From positions 205,764 through 269,763 of the forward strand of contig PGZV01000003.1 in the NCBI GenBank assembly GCA_002841495.1: a stretch of DNA of 64,000 nt. The letters are read 5' to 3'. The notes under the pieces are model-generated. The model had not been told where the DNA came from and did no database searches. It saw nothing but the letters and a program-made list of their open reading frames with translations. A program made the position numbers and the translations under genes. Of this stretch, positions 17,504 to 27,052 are shown piece by piece (position 1 is the first letter of the stretch; every line of letters begins with the position of its first letter). The stretch is from Firmicutes bacterium HGW-Firmicutes-2. GTDB taxonomy: Bacteria; Bacillota; Clostridia; Lachnospirales; Vallitaleaceae.

Positions 17504-18058
17504 CTAAAATCCCGCTTTTTCTATGATATACATCACAAGTACAAGTGCAGCACCTATTGGTAATGTTATCTTGAACGGATTTCCGGATATCTTGTGGAAT
17601 AAGCTATACTCACTGAACTTGTCTATGGTAAGAACACCACTTTCTTTCAATTTTTTATACATCATTGCATAGATTACCGTACCCAGCACGATCCCAACGA
17701 ACCCACCAGTTATCGCATCTATAGAACCATTACCGACTGCACCGGCTATTGTGCCGGGACAATAACCCAATAATCCGAAGCCAATACCAAATAAAAGGCC
17801 ACCGATAATCGCATTTTTAATAGACCCTTCTTTTGTTTCTACCGGAACTTTGCCCTTCGGATATAAATAACTCACACCAAGCATAGATACTATAATCGCT
17901 GTAAGGATTACTTTTAATACAGTAAAATCTGTAAGTCTTAGCTGCCCCATCAAGACCTCGTACCTGGTTACACCACCTTTTTGAAGGAAGAAACCAAATA
18001 ATAGACCAATTACAAGACCTTGTATGAGCTTTTTATTTTTTTTATACATATTACTCAC
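17504..18058 (-). CDS. YeeE/YedE-family sulfur transporter, half 2
   Basis: A 184-residue membrane protein with about five hydrophobic helices and the family's cysteine block GFGLLGYCPGT (about residues 95-105). YeeE/YedE (TsuA) proteins carry thiosulfate or related sulfur compounds across the membrane along a line of conserved cysteines. This and the preceding gene each hold one half of what is a single chain in E. coli-type TsuA, and their genes are 2 nt apart, so they probably form one transporter. Confidence 0.85.
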   Translation of the reverse strand: MSNMYKKNKKLIQGLVIGLLFGFFLQKGGVTRYEVLMGQLRLTDFTVLKVILTAIIVSMLGVSYLYPKGKVPVETKEGSIKNAIIGGLLFGIGFGLLGYCPGTIAGAVGNGSIDAITGGFVGIVLGTVIYAMMYKKLKESGVLTIDKFSEYSLFHKISGNPFKITLPIGAALVLVMYIIEKAGF

Positions 18059-18060
18059 CT

Positions 18061-18573
18061 CTATATTCCATAAATGAGGAAGGCGACGGCTATGCCACCA
18101 ATAAAAAATGCTATCGACGATACCCAGCTTATAACGGACAACAAACTTGTACCACTAATACTGTGACCACTGGTACAACCATTTGCCCACCGTGAACCTA
18201 TTCCAAGAAATATTCCGCCTGTAACAGCGACAAAAAATCTTATAACAACACTGTCAGAAATTTCTCTAGCCCACATGTTCGGAACCGCAGTCAGATTGAA
18301 GCTTCCTGAAATCATCGCCGATACAAAGGCACCAAGAATGATTCCAACTACTAACATAATTCCCCAATCTAACTTCAACTCGGTCTTTTGGTAATACGTA
18401 TTATTCTCAACTTTTTCCTTATTAAAGTAACTGTAAATGATGCCACCTAGCTTCATATAGCTGGTAGAGGCACCCAAAGCTTTTTTAGAAACCAGTAAGG
18501 CACCAATATTTAATAGTCCAATTAAAACACCTATAATATAAGGTGACCATCTATCTAACATTAAAAAATCCAT
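18061..18573 (-). CDS. YeeE/YedE-family sulfur transporter, half 1
   Basis: A 170-residue membrane protein with about four to five hydrophobic helices and the conserved ANGCTSGHSISG motif (about residues 135-146), the other cysteine block of YeeE/YedE transporters. ATG 18573 follows AAGGGAG. It is downstream of an SLC13-type permease gene by 25 nt and directly upstream of the partner half. Expected cargo is thiosulfate or another reduced sulfur species. Confidence 0.86.
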   Translation of the reverse strand: MDFLMLDRWSPYIIGVLIGLLNIGALLVSKKALGASTSYMKLGGIIYSYFNKEKVENNTYYQKTELKLDWGIMLVVGIILGAFVSAMISGSFNLTAVPNMWAREISDSVVIRFFVAVTGGIFLGIGSRWANGCTSGHSISGTSLLSVISWVSSIAFFIGGIAVAFLIYGI

Positions 18574-18598
18574 ATTTCACACTCCCTTGCAAATCTTG

Positions 18599-20386
18599 TC
18601 ATATATAGAAGAAATAAATGATTAATGATGATACAGTTAAAAATACAATGCTCATAATACTGCCCGCTTTCATAAAGTCAGAGTTCTTATAATCGCCTGC
18701 CCCTACTACATAAGCATTTACCTGATGTGTCGGTAATATAAATGCATTTGAAGCAGCTACACCAACCAACAACGCCAAGCCTCTAGGATCAATACCAAAA
18801 CTCTCACCCATAATCAAGATGAGAGGTACCAGTAATACAGTTGCAGCAACGTTTGACATAAACAATGAAAAAAAGGAAGTAATTAATCCTATTGCAAGTA
18901 GTATAAATAGCACATGCCAGGATTCGACCACGTTTATAATGGCCTCAGCGACAAGTCTTGCCGCTCCGGTTTGTTCAAAAGCTATCCCTAGGGGTATAAG
19001 TCCGGCAAGTAAAAATACCGTCTTCCAATCAATGGCTTTATAAAGCTCTTCCTTGTAAATAACCTTGGTAAAAAGCATCAATACAGCTGCTGATAGGAAG
19101 CTTAGTGGCAAGGGTACACCCAGTAGAATTACAATAATCGCTGCGCCCAAAATCAGCATGGCGTGTATTTTTTTATCCGCTCTTGAGATTTCATCCGGTG
19201 GCTTAATCTGACTGATGACAACAAAATCTTTTGATTCCCTAAGACTGGTAAGATCTTCCCATCTTCCAAAAACGATGGCCTTTAGTCCTGACACCAATTC
19301 CCAATCCATAAAATCCAATCTCTTGCCATCGTTGTTAATATAAATAATCGGTTCAATTTTGTAGTTTTTTCTAAGAGCAATCTCTTCAATCTTTTTTCCT
19401 TTTAGATCTGAATCCGGTGGCAATATAATTTCAGCAAATCCTGCTTCCTGATCATCTCCAAGTTCTCTAAAAACCATCAAATTTTCCTTAGGCTTCAAAT
19501 CAAAAGCCTTAAAGAACTTCTCTATATGAATCTCTTCGCCAAAGATGGCCAATGTCTGCCCTTCCCTTAAAGTTGTTTTTCTCCAAGGTATATAGGTTTT
19601 GCTTCCCGAGTCCCAAAGAGCAAGAATATGAATCCCAAAATCTTTCCATATATCAAGTGCCTCTATGGTCTTTCCGATTAGTTCACCGGTGTTTTTTAGA
19701 TCCACTTCGTAAATCTTATTCGGTAGATTATAGATATCCAGAAGCTCGTCGTTTCTAACTCGGGTTTCTTCATCTCCACCAGGTAATACAATCTTTGAAA
19801 AAAAGAAAAAATACACGATCCCTGATATAAGGAGACCTAGTCCTATGGGTGTTACACTAAACATCCCATAACCATCATAGCCACCATCTGAAAGAAGATC
19901 ATTTAGAATGATCAAGGGGCCTGACGCAACCATTGTAAGCGTGCCACCAAGAATTCCAGAAAACGCCATCGGTATAATCAGTCTTTGATGACTGATGCCT
20001 GTTTTGTTACCGATTTTCTTGACTGCTGGCAAGAACAATGCAACCGCACCTATATTTTGCATAAAGGAAGAAATAATTCCGGTCACCCCCATGATTGTGC
20101 CTGTAATCATACGCTCTTTAGTTCCGATTTTTTTCGTAATGAACTGGGCCAAGTCATCCATGACACCTGTTTTTTCTATGCCATAACCCATAATCATAAC
20201 ACCCATGATGGCTATAACCGCATTGGATGAGAACCCAGAGAACGCTTGATTGATGGGTATAACTTCAGTCCAAGCCAAAGAAAGCATGATCATAATAGAT
20301 GCCACATCATTCCTTATTTTTTCTATTGAGAACATCACCACAGCTGCAAAAAGTATCACGAATACAATGATCACATCAGAATTCAT
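18599..20386 (-). CDS. SLC13/DASS-family permease with two RCK_C domains
   Basis: A 595-residue membrane protein with helices at both ends (about 1-185 and 395-595) and a soluble middle with two TrkA-C/RCK_C modules (TGELIGKTIEALDIWKDFGI; GKKIEEIALRKNYKIEPIIY). Family blocks such as SFMQNIGAVALFLP and SNVAATVLLVPLIL, with paired SN(V/A)A loops, mark a dicarboxylate/sulfate-type anion transporter. I start at ATG 20386 behind GGGAGGG; five codons upstream are unlikely. In this operon sulfate, sulfite or another oxyanion is the sensible guess. Confidence 0.85.
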   Translation of the reverse strand: MNSDVIIVFVILFAAVVMFSIEKIRNDVASIMIMLSLAWTEVIPINQAFSGFSSNAVIAIMGVMIMGYGIEKTGVMDDLAQFITKKIGTKERMITGTIMGVTGIISSFMQNIGAVALFLPAVKKIGNKTGISHQRLIIPMAFSGILGGTLTMVASGPLIILNDLLSDGGYDGYGMFSVTPIGLGLLISGIVYFFFFSKIVLPGGDEETRVRNDELLDIYNLPNKIYEVDLKNTGELIGKTIEALDIWKDFGIHILALWDSGSKTYIPWRKTTLREGQTLAIFGEEIHIEKFFKAFDLKPKENLMVFRELGDDQEAGFAEIILPPDSDLKGKKIEEIALRKNYKIEPIIYINNDGKRLDFMDWELVSGLKAIVFGRWEDLTSLRESKDFVVISQIKPPDEISRADKKIHAMLILGAAIIVILLGVPLPLSFLSAAVLMLFTKVIYKEELYKAIDWKTVFLLAGLIPLGIAFEQTGAARLVAEAIINVVESWHVLFILLAIGLITSFFSLFMSNVAATVLLVPLILIMGESFGIDPRGLALLVGVAASNAFILPTHQVNAYVVGAGDYKNSDFMKAGSIMSIVFLTVSSLIIYFFYI

Positions 20387-20423
20387 AGCTACCCTCCCCA
20401 TGTTCTATGATAACTGATTGTTT

Positions 20424-21776
20424 TTACACAAAATTCCTGTACATTTCGGCACCACCCGTTATAACAACCACATCGTACCCTCTTACATTTAGGTATGCTG
20501 CAGCCGTCGTCGCTCGGTTACCTGAGCCACAAAGAATATATATTTTTTTCTCTTTATTCAGCTGATCTAGGTTCTGATAGAGACTTTTTAAAGGAATGCT
20601 TTCTTTGTTTTTGTCCGGATCTTCTTCCTCAACTTCATTGTAATCTCTTATGTCTAAAAGTATAAAGTCGTCGCCCTTAGGCATTTCCTTATATGCTTTT
20701 GCAGAGATTGTAGCAAGCTGATCGACCTCGTGGCCATTTTCCTGCCACATCTCTATACTATCCGGCAAGTATCCGACGATATTATCAAATCCTGTTCTTC
20801 TGCAATACCAGTAAATCTCTTCCATCTCACCCATAAGACCGTCTATAATAAACGCCAATTTAACATCCGGAGCATATATGGCTCCTAGGAAAGCGGTTAG
20901 ATTCCCTTTTGGTAGATAAATGGATCCAGGTATATGCCCTCCAATAAAGCCTTCTTTTGTTCTGGCATCAATTAGAAGCACATCCTCTTTCATTTTGGCT
21001 ACTTCATCTACTGTCAGTGCATGAAGCACCACTTCGTTTCCAACAAAGTCTGCGCCTTCTACGTTAAGAACCTCCATCCGCTTAAAATATCTTGGTATGA
21101 TTCTCATTTCCCCGAATTTCTTAATAAATGCTTCTTTTGAGCTTACCTGTAACAGCTTGTTTGTTACCTTCTCATAACCTAAAGTTGAATAAGGCCTATC
21201 ATCCATAGCAAGACCGCATGCAGATCCCGCACCATGAGCAGGGCAGAGAAGCACATGATCACCCATTGGCAGTAACTTTTCAAATATACTCTCATATAAA
21301 AGTCCCGTCATTTTCTCAAGGTTCTCTTCTCCATAAAAGTCTGTTCTTCCAAGGTCCCCCATAAATAAGCAGTCTCCGGTGAATACCATATATGCCTTTT
21401 CTAAACCTTCTTCGAACACCCCGTAGCTCATATGACCCAAAGTGTGTCCTGGTGTATGAATGGCTTCTAACGTGATTTTCCCCAAATCAATCCGAAAACC
21501 ATCCTGAATTTTTTCGCCATAGACATGACCCAGCTCTTCATGTCCGGATATGTATATGGTTGCCCCTGTTTTTTCTGCCAGTTCAATAGACCCGATAATG
21601 AAATCCTCATTTCTGTGTGTCTCAAAAATATACTTGATTCTCATTCCGGCTTTTCTAGCTTCATGCATGTATACTTCAACATCCCTCATTGGATCAATCA
21701 CAGCAATCTCGTTTCCGTCACCGATCATGTATGAATAATGTGCAAGTCCTTCTGTTTCAATCTTCTTAAAAAACAT
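20424..21776 (-). CDS. Metallo-beta-lactamase-fold protein with two rhodanese domains
   Basis: A 450-residue cytoplasmic protein: MBL domain (about 1-235) and two rhodanese domains (about 250-345 and 355-450), the plan of persulfide dioxygenase-rhodanese fusions such as CstB. The MBL HxHxDH motif is altered to HRNEDF (54-59), keeping only the first His and the Asp, while PGHTLGH, FTGDCLF and CPAHGAG remain. The second rhodanese keeps its catalytic loop CGSGNRA; in the first, Asp replaces Cys (AFIIDGL). ATG 21776 lies 5 nt after AAGGAGG; upstream codons overlap that site. First gene of the sulfur operon. Expected chemistry is persulfide or thiosulfate sulfur transfer; dioxygenase activity is doubtful given the missing ligands. 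Confidence 0.83.
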   Translation of the reverse strand: MFFKKIETEGLAHYSYMIGDGNEIAVIDPMRDVEVYMHEARKAGMRIKYIFETHRNEDFIIGSIELAEKTGATIYISGHEELGHVYGEKIQDGFRIDLGKITLEAIHTPGHTLGHMSYGVFEEGLEKAYMVFTGDCLFMGDLGRTDFYGEENLEKMTGLLYESIFEKLLPMGDHVLLCPAHGAGSACGLAMDDRPYSTLGYEKVTNKLLQVSSKEAFIKKFGEMRIIPRYFKRMEVLNVEGADFVGNEVVLHALTVDEVAKMKEDVLLIDARTKEGFIGGHIPGSIYLPKGNLTAFLGAIYAPDVKLAFIIDGLMGEMEEIYWYCRRTGFDNIVGYLPDSIEMWQENGHEVDQLATISAKAYKEMPKGDDFILLDIRDYNEVEEEDPDKNKESIPLKSLYQNLDQLNKEKKIYILCGSGNRATTAAAYLNVRGYDVVVITGGAEMYRNFV

Positions 21777-21836
21777 AGTATCCTCCTTAAAATTCCACAT
21801 TCCCATTTGTATTTGTCTCACTTACTACCTAAATTA

Positions 21837-21866
21837 ATTGTGCGCTTGCACATTTTAATGCGCAAT
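21837..21866 (-). promoter_or_regulatory. Possible operator ahead of the sulfur operon
   Basis: ATTGTGCGC (21837-21845) is mirrored by GCGCAAT (21860-21866) 60-90 bp before the MBL-rhodanese gene. Within it TTGCGC and CACAAT are 17 bp apart on the minus strand, a weak promoter. A repressor such as a CsoR/CstR or ArsR-type persulfide sensor could bind, but none is encoded in this operon. Confidence 0.35.
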
Positions 21867-21898
21867 AGGGTGATATTGCTATTGATTCACTAAAAAAC

Positions 21899-21939
21899 CA
21901 CAAAAAACTAGGACCATTTCTAGTCCTAGTCTTTTGTGA
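21899..21939 (-). terminator. Terminator of the RND operon
   Basis: Stem ACTAGGAC/GTCCTAGT (21907-21914 with 21923-21930) is extended by flanking CACAAAA-type arms and followed on the minus strand by TTTTTT. It lies about 180 bp beyond the RND pump gene. The interval 21940-22120 shows no gene. Confidence 0.72.
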
Positions 21940-22120
21940 TTATAGGGTTATATATCTAGTTCTTTCCCACTTCTTACCCATATTAATAATACGCTTAGGT
22001 AGGTTGAATTGCTGATTAGATATTATATGTAATAACAGCTTTTTGCCACATACGGTTTAATAAAATTTCTAACAAAGTCTATTGGCCAATTGCCCGACTT
22101 TTATTTTGATAATTAAAACA

Positions 22121-25100
22121 CTACATTTCATACTCAACTTCAAGATAATCTTCTACTGGATTATTCGCCTGTTTTTCTGCAAGCTTTTCTTTTACCTTAA
22201 TTTTCTTACCTTCAAACAAGGAATACATAGCAGGTATAACGCCAAGGGTCAAAATAGTGGCCATACTCAGTCCAGAGATTAAGGCAACGCCCATCGGAGC
22301 AAAAAATGGGTCTGAAAGTGTAATCGGTAGAATACCGCCGGCCGTTGTTATGGTGGTTGCCATAACAGGGATGAATCTGGTAACACCTGTCTCTGTTATG
22401 GCTTCATTCATTTCATAGCCTTCGCCACGAAGATAATTAATATAATCTAAGAAGACGATGGCATCATTCACTGCAATACCAACCAGTGCAACCACGCCGA
22501 TAAAAGCAACAAATCCAAAATTATTACCGGTAATTAATAATCCCAACATGACCCCAATAATCGAAAGAGGAACGGTAAACAGGATTATAAAAGGCTGGGA
22601 CAGAGAGTTAAACTGCACGGCTAAAATGATATAAACAAACAAAGCAGCCATAACCATATTAAGCATCATCTCCCCAAAAGAATCTCCCATAGCTTCCATT
22701 TCTCCGCCAAAGCTCATAGATACACCCTCAATAAAAGGATAATCTATTGTAGCTTCTTGGAATGCAGCGGTGGCCTCAGCAGCGGTCCATTTGTCTTCAT
22801 CAATATTGGCCGCTACGTGAACAATTCTTTTTCCATCTTCATGAGAGATGGACTGAACACTTTTTGTTTCAATAATTTCCGCTACCTGTGAAAAAGGTAT
22901 AGCGACACCACTTCGATTATAAAAGGTTAGCTTTTCAAGATCATATATTGTCTCAAGTTTCTGCCTGGTTGTTCTAATAACAATATCAATATCATCCTGA
23001 TTATCTCGATAGGTCGTAGCTACAATACCATTGATCGAACTTCTTAAGGATGCTGCAATGGACCTTTCATCAAGACCAAGTGTAGCCGCCTTAACCGAAT
23101 CCACTTTTACTTCAAGCTCAGGAAAGTCTTCTCCAAAACTGGTTCGTGGATCCCTGATACCTTCCATAGAAGCTAAAATATTTTTGATATCGGTTGCTGT
23201 TGTTTCTAAGTCTTCAAGATTGTCACCCTTTAGCTTCACATAGACAGGGCTACCACTTGGAGGACCTGATTCTAATTCTCTAATCTCAATGTCTGCCCCT
23301 GGGATTAATCGAACGGCTTGACGAATGGAACCAACGATTTGACTGCTTGTTCTTTCTCTTTCCTTCAAGTCTTTTAGATTGATTTCAATGGATGATTGGA
23401 TTGGATTATCACCAGCGGTGGTATCTAAATCACTAAAGATGCTCAAACCACCCGTTCCGACATAACTTACGAAAGTATCTATCTCCGGTATGTCTAAGAT
23501 AATCTCTTCCACTTGCTTTGTTATTGCTTTTGTTTGATGTATCGAAGAACCGCTAGGTGTTTTTATAGATATTGAAAACTCCGGCATATCTTCACCACCA
23601 AACATCTCAACCGATAAGATCCCGGTAAAGGGCATACTCACACATAAGACAAATATCAATCCAACTGAACCAATTAGGATGAGTTTACGGTGTGTCTTGG
23701 CGATAATGTGACTTAGTACCCTAGAGTAAATTTTAATAACAATATGGTCCGTGTGTGATACCTTAGGTGCAAACTGCTTAATCGCCATGCCTCCACCAAA
23801 AAGAAATGCTCCAATATAAGATAATACTGTAAAGGATCTAAATAATGGTTGATCAAAATCCGCAAAGGCGAATAAGGATAACAGGATGATGATGGCGACG
23901 GAGAGTACTTTAGTGATGAACTCAGAACGCTGACTTTTTTCCTTCTGACCACCCTTTAATAGGATTGCACAGATAGAAGGTGTAATCGTGATTGCCATGA
24001 AAAAAGAGCAACTGAGCGTAATAATGATGGTCATTGGTATGGACTTTATAAAATCACCAATTATACCTGACGTAAATAACATCGGTAAAAATGCAGCAAC
24101 CGTTGTCAAGGTAGAAGCCAATATTGCCGGAGCTATTTGGTTTGTTGCAACTAAAGAAGCAATATCTGCTCTGAGGCCTTTTTTTCTTAATCGATCAATG
24201 TTTTCCATGACCACAATGGCATTATCCACTAACATGCCCACGGCCAAAACGAGAGAGAACATTGTAATTTCATTTAACGTATTACCTGTTAGCTTTAAGA
24301 ATCCAAAGGATGCGAGTAATGACATTGGTATAACAAAGGACACAATAAGGGCTTCTCTTAAACCGATAAATAAGAATAGAACAATGACAACAAGGAATAA
24401 TCCGGAGATTGCATTATTGGTAACGGATCCAAGCTGTTTGTCTACATAATCTGCTTTATCCGCAATTAACGATAACTCAAACCCTTTAGGGACAAGCTCG
24501 CTCTCTTTTTCGTCTAATACTTTCTCAATATCTTCTTTAATACGTACTTCATCAGAATTATCTTTTCGAAGTACAGCAAGAACTACTGTATTTTTATTCG
24601 TTAGCTCATCAATAGTCGTTGCTTTTCCGTTATATTCATGAATAAACACTTTTCTATCTTCATAAGTATCTTCTATTGAAGCAACATTCTTTAAGATGAT
24701 ATTACTGCCAGGGTTAGATCTGATAATGACATTTTCAATGTCCTCAATCGTTTCAAATTTTCCAGAGGTTCTAAGGCTATATTCTTTACCGTTTAGTTCT
24801 ACTTTTCCCGCAGGAAAACTCACATTAGAAGCAGCTAAGGCATTATGGATATCATCAATTGAGATGTTATATATTGTGAGTTTTTGAGGATCTATAGTAA
24901 TCTGAATTTCTCTATCGATATCACCTGAGATGACAACTTCCTTTACGCCATAACTAAGTTCCATCTCTTTCTGAAGTTTTTTAGCCTTTTCCTGTAAGGT
25001 AAGGATGTCTTCATTTGTGGTTAAGGCGTAGATGAGTACAGGACTTTGACCGGTTTTCATATCATAGACTTCAGGCGTGTTCGCATCACTTGGCAACTGA

Positions 25101-25504
25101 GCACTAATTCCTGAAAGCTTTTCTTTAGCTTCACGTACCTTTTCATCTACATCTTCACCGGTTTCAAATTCTAAAAATACAATAGAGTTACCTATACCTG
25201 AACTTGAGGTTATGGTTTTAACCCCTTCAATTTCATCCAATCTTTTCTCAATGGGTTCTGTGACGAGTGTTTCGACTTCTTCTGGAGAAGCGCCGATATA
25301 CATTGTTTGTACATAGGCAAAAGGTATCGTAACCTTAGGCTGTGCTTCTCGCTGTAAAGACATATAGTTTCCTGTTCCCCATATAACCAGTGCAATAATA
25401 ATCAATAAGGTTATTCGAAAACGTTTAATAAATATTCCGGCCCATTTTCCTAGGGGATTCTTTTTTAAGGATAACTCAGGTATTGCTTTTTTATCTATAT
25501 TCAC
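22121..25504 (-). CDS. RND-family efflux pump (AcrB/HAE1 type)
   Basis: An 1127-residue inner-membrane proton antiporter with the twofold RND architecture: twelve predicted helices and two large extracytoplasmic loops. Helix-4-type segment LAVGMLVDNAIVVMENIDRL and its second-half counterpart VGIAVNDAIVFLDYINYL carry the acidic proton-relay residues. Start GTG 25504 follows AAAGGGGG. The membrane-fusion adaptor gene lies 15 nt upstream, forming a two-gene pump unit. There is no outer-membrane channel gene, as expected for a single-membrane cell. Substrate unknown (drug, lipid or metabolite). Confidence 0.92.
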   Translation of the reverse strand: MNIDKKAIPELSLKKNPLGKWAGIFIKRFRITLLIIIALVIWGTGNYMSLQREAQPKVTIPFAYVQTMYIGASPEEVETLVTEPIEKRLDEIEGVKTITSSSGIGNSIVFLEFETGEDVDEKVREAKEKLSGISAQLPSDANTPEVYDMKTGQSPVLIYALTTNEDILTLQEKAKKLQKEMELSYGVKEVVISGDIDREIQITIDPQKLTIYNISIDDIHNALAASNVSFPAGKVELNGKEYSLRTSGKFETIEDIENVIIRSNPGSNIILKNVASIEDTYEDRKVFIHEYNGKATTIDELTNKNTVVLAVLRKDNSDEVRIKEDIEKVLDEKESELVPKGFELSLIADKADYVDKQLGSVTNNAISGLFLVVIVLFLFIGLREALIVSFVIPMSLLASFGFLKLTGNTLNEITMFSLVLAVGMLVDNAIVVMENIDRLRKKGLRADIASLVATNQIAPAILASTLTTVAAFLPMLFTSGIIGDFIKSIPMTIIITLSCSFFMAITITPSICAILLKGGQKEKSQRSEFITKVLSVAIIILLSLFAFADFDQPLFRSFTVLSYIGAFLFGGGMAIKQFAPKVSHTDHIVIKIYSRVLSHIIAKTHRKLILIGSVGLIFVLCVSMPFTGILSVEMFGGEDMPEFSISIKTPSGSSIHQTKAITKQVEEIILDIPEIDTFVSYVGTGGLSIFSDLDTTAGDNPIQSSIEINLKDLKERERTSSQIVGSIRQAVRLIPGADIEIRELESGPPSGSPVYVKLKGDNLEDLETTATDIKNILASMEGIRDPRTSFGEDFPELEVKVDSVKAATLGLDERSIAASLRSSINGIVATTYRDNQDDIDIVIRTTRQKLETIYDLEKLTFYNRSGVAIPFSQVAEIIETKSVQSISHEDGKRIVHVAANIDEDKWTAAEATAAFQEATIDYPFIEGVSMSFGGEMEAMGDSFGEMMLNMVMAALFVYIILAVQFNSLSQPFIILFTVPLSIIGVMLGLLITGNNFGFVAFIGVVALVGIAVNDAIVFLDYINYLRGEGYEMNEAITETGVTRFIPVMATTITTAGGILPITLSDPFFAPMGVALISGLSMATILTLGVIPAMYSLFEGKKIKVKEKLAEKQANNPVEDYLEVEYEM

Positions 25505-25519
25505 TATTAGTCCCCCTTT

Positions 25520-26797
25520 CTACTCAACAATTGTTACTTTTTCTTGATCACTCACATATTCTTTACCCGATACAATCAATAGATCTCCCGCTTTAAGACC
25601 TTCAATAATTTCTACTTCTTTACCATTATCTAAGCCTAGCTTAACCTGTCGTATATGGGCTGTTTCTTCTTCTACAACATATGCATACCAAATGTCTTCT
25701 TTAAGCTCCAGGTGGCTACGGTTTACAACGATAACGTCCTTCACTTGATTTTTAACGACACGCACTTCGGCAAACATACCCGGTTTTATATGATGGTTAG
25801 CATTATTCACCTGTACTTTAACAGGGTAAGTAAAGTCCATGTCATTAGGTATAGGGCTTATTTCAGTAATCATTCCGGTGTATTCTTCTCCTGAAAGCGA
25901 TTGAATCGTAACATAAACCTCATCGCCGATAGTTAGACCATTAATCAAATCATCCGTAACATTGATAGGAATTAGAATCGTATCCATATCAATAACGCTA
26001 TAAGCCGGAAAACTCGAATTATATATTTCTCCCGTCTGAATGTTTTTAGTAGCAATGATCCCACTTATGGGACTAGATACATTCAAATCGGATAAGGTTT
26101 CTTTGGCATTATTATATTGGACGGCCAATGCATCTCTAGAAGCAATGGCTTGCTGTAATCCATTTTTAGCCAGCGCCGTATTTTCAGATAATTGCTTTCC
26201 TGTTAATAAATTATAACTTTGTAAAACAGTGTCATAGGCATTTTTTGCTTGTAGATAAGCTTGCTCCATGCCGTCATACTCACTTTTGGATACTGCGCCT
26301 GATGCGTATAATGCTTTGGTATTATCATAGTTAATTTTTGCATTATCATAGGTTAATTTGGTACTGTTTAAAGAGGATTTCAGTTGATTGAGTTGGCTCT
26401 CTTGCTGACTTCCTGAAGCAATATTCACGTTTAACTTCGCTGAGTTTACAGCAGCTTCCGCTGACTTCACCTGACTTGCTAAGGTTTCAACCGTATGTCT
26501 CATATCGGTTTCGTCGAAGGCGAATAAGATATCTCCTTGTGAAACACTTTCTCCTACACTAAAATACGTTGCATTAATCTCACCGGAGAATTTGCCCATG
26601 ACATCAACTTCCTTAACCGGTTTAACTTGACCGGTAAAAATAGATTCATCTCTCATATTACTGGCTACGACCGTTGATACTTTTACAGGGGTATACGTTT
26701 CACCTTCAGCGCCTATTACTTCCGATTCGCCTTGACAGCCAGTAAATATTATTGTGGATATAAGCAATACTGTTATTACTAAACTATACTTTTTCAT
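25520..26797 (-). CDS. RND adaptor (HlyD/AcrA-type membrane fusion lipoprotein)
   Basis: A lipoprotein signal ends at FTGC, followed by a biotinyl-lipoyl-like half-domain (VMGKFSGEINATYFSVGESVSQGDILF), a long Ala/Asn/Lys-rich coiled-coil hairpin (about 95-220), the second lipoyl half (LNVSSPISGIIATKNIQTGEIY) and beta-barrel and membrane-proximal domains. It should link the RND pump to the outside. ATG 26797 is 12 nt after AGGAGG; an upstream ATG at 26818 overlaps that site and is less likely. About 425 residues, typical. Confidence 0.9.
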   Translation of the reverse strand: MKKYSLVITVLLISTIIFTGCQGESEVIGAEGETYTPVKVSTVVASNMRDESIFTGQVKPVKEVDVMGKFSGEINATYFSVGESVSQGDILFAFDETDMRHTVETLASQVKSAEAAVNSAKLNVNIASGSQQESQLNQLKSSLNSTKLTYDNAKINYDNTKALYASGAVSKSEYDGMEQAYLQAKNAYDTVLQSYNLLTGKQLSENTALAKNGLQQAIASRDALAVQYNNAKETLSDLNVSSPISGIIATKNIQTGEIYNSSFPAYSVIDMDTILIPINVTDDLINGLTIGDEVYVTIQSLSGEEYTGMITEISPIPNDMDFTYPVKVQVNNANHHIKPGMFAEVRVVKNQVKDVIVVNRSHLELKEDIWYAYVVEEETAHIRQVKLGLDNGKEVEIIEGLKAGDLLIVSGKEYVSDQEKVTIVE

Positions 26798-26993
26798 ACT
26801 GTGGTTGTTCCTCCTCAAATGGTCTATATGAATACATTTATTGAATTAATCTTTTATTCAAACAATTATAGCATTGCTAGTGTGATAGAAGTATTAGATA
26901 ATTATTAGATATTGATTAAAGCTAGAATTTACTGCTATTTTATAACGAGGCTTAATACGTTATGAATTCGTCTCAAAATATTAACCTGTTAAC

Positions 26994-27029
26994 AAAAAAG
27001 TCCTACTCAACAAGAGAAGGACTTTTTTT
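26994..27029 (-). terminator. Terminator of the GTPase gene
   Basis: AAAAAAGTCCT/AGGACTTTTTTT (26994-27004 with 27018-27029) forms a strong stem with T-runs on both strands. It lies 24 bp past the minus-strand GTPase gene. The 26798-26993 interval upstream of the adaptor gene holds no gene. Confidence 0.85.
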
Positions 27030-27052
27030 AGAATTTTGTATCTTCAATGCTA

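Noticed and set aside
23988..24449. 153-codon open frame on the plus strand
   Set aside because: Lies entirely antisense to the RND pump gene, has no ribosome site and a low-complexity composition typical of a shadow frame.
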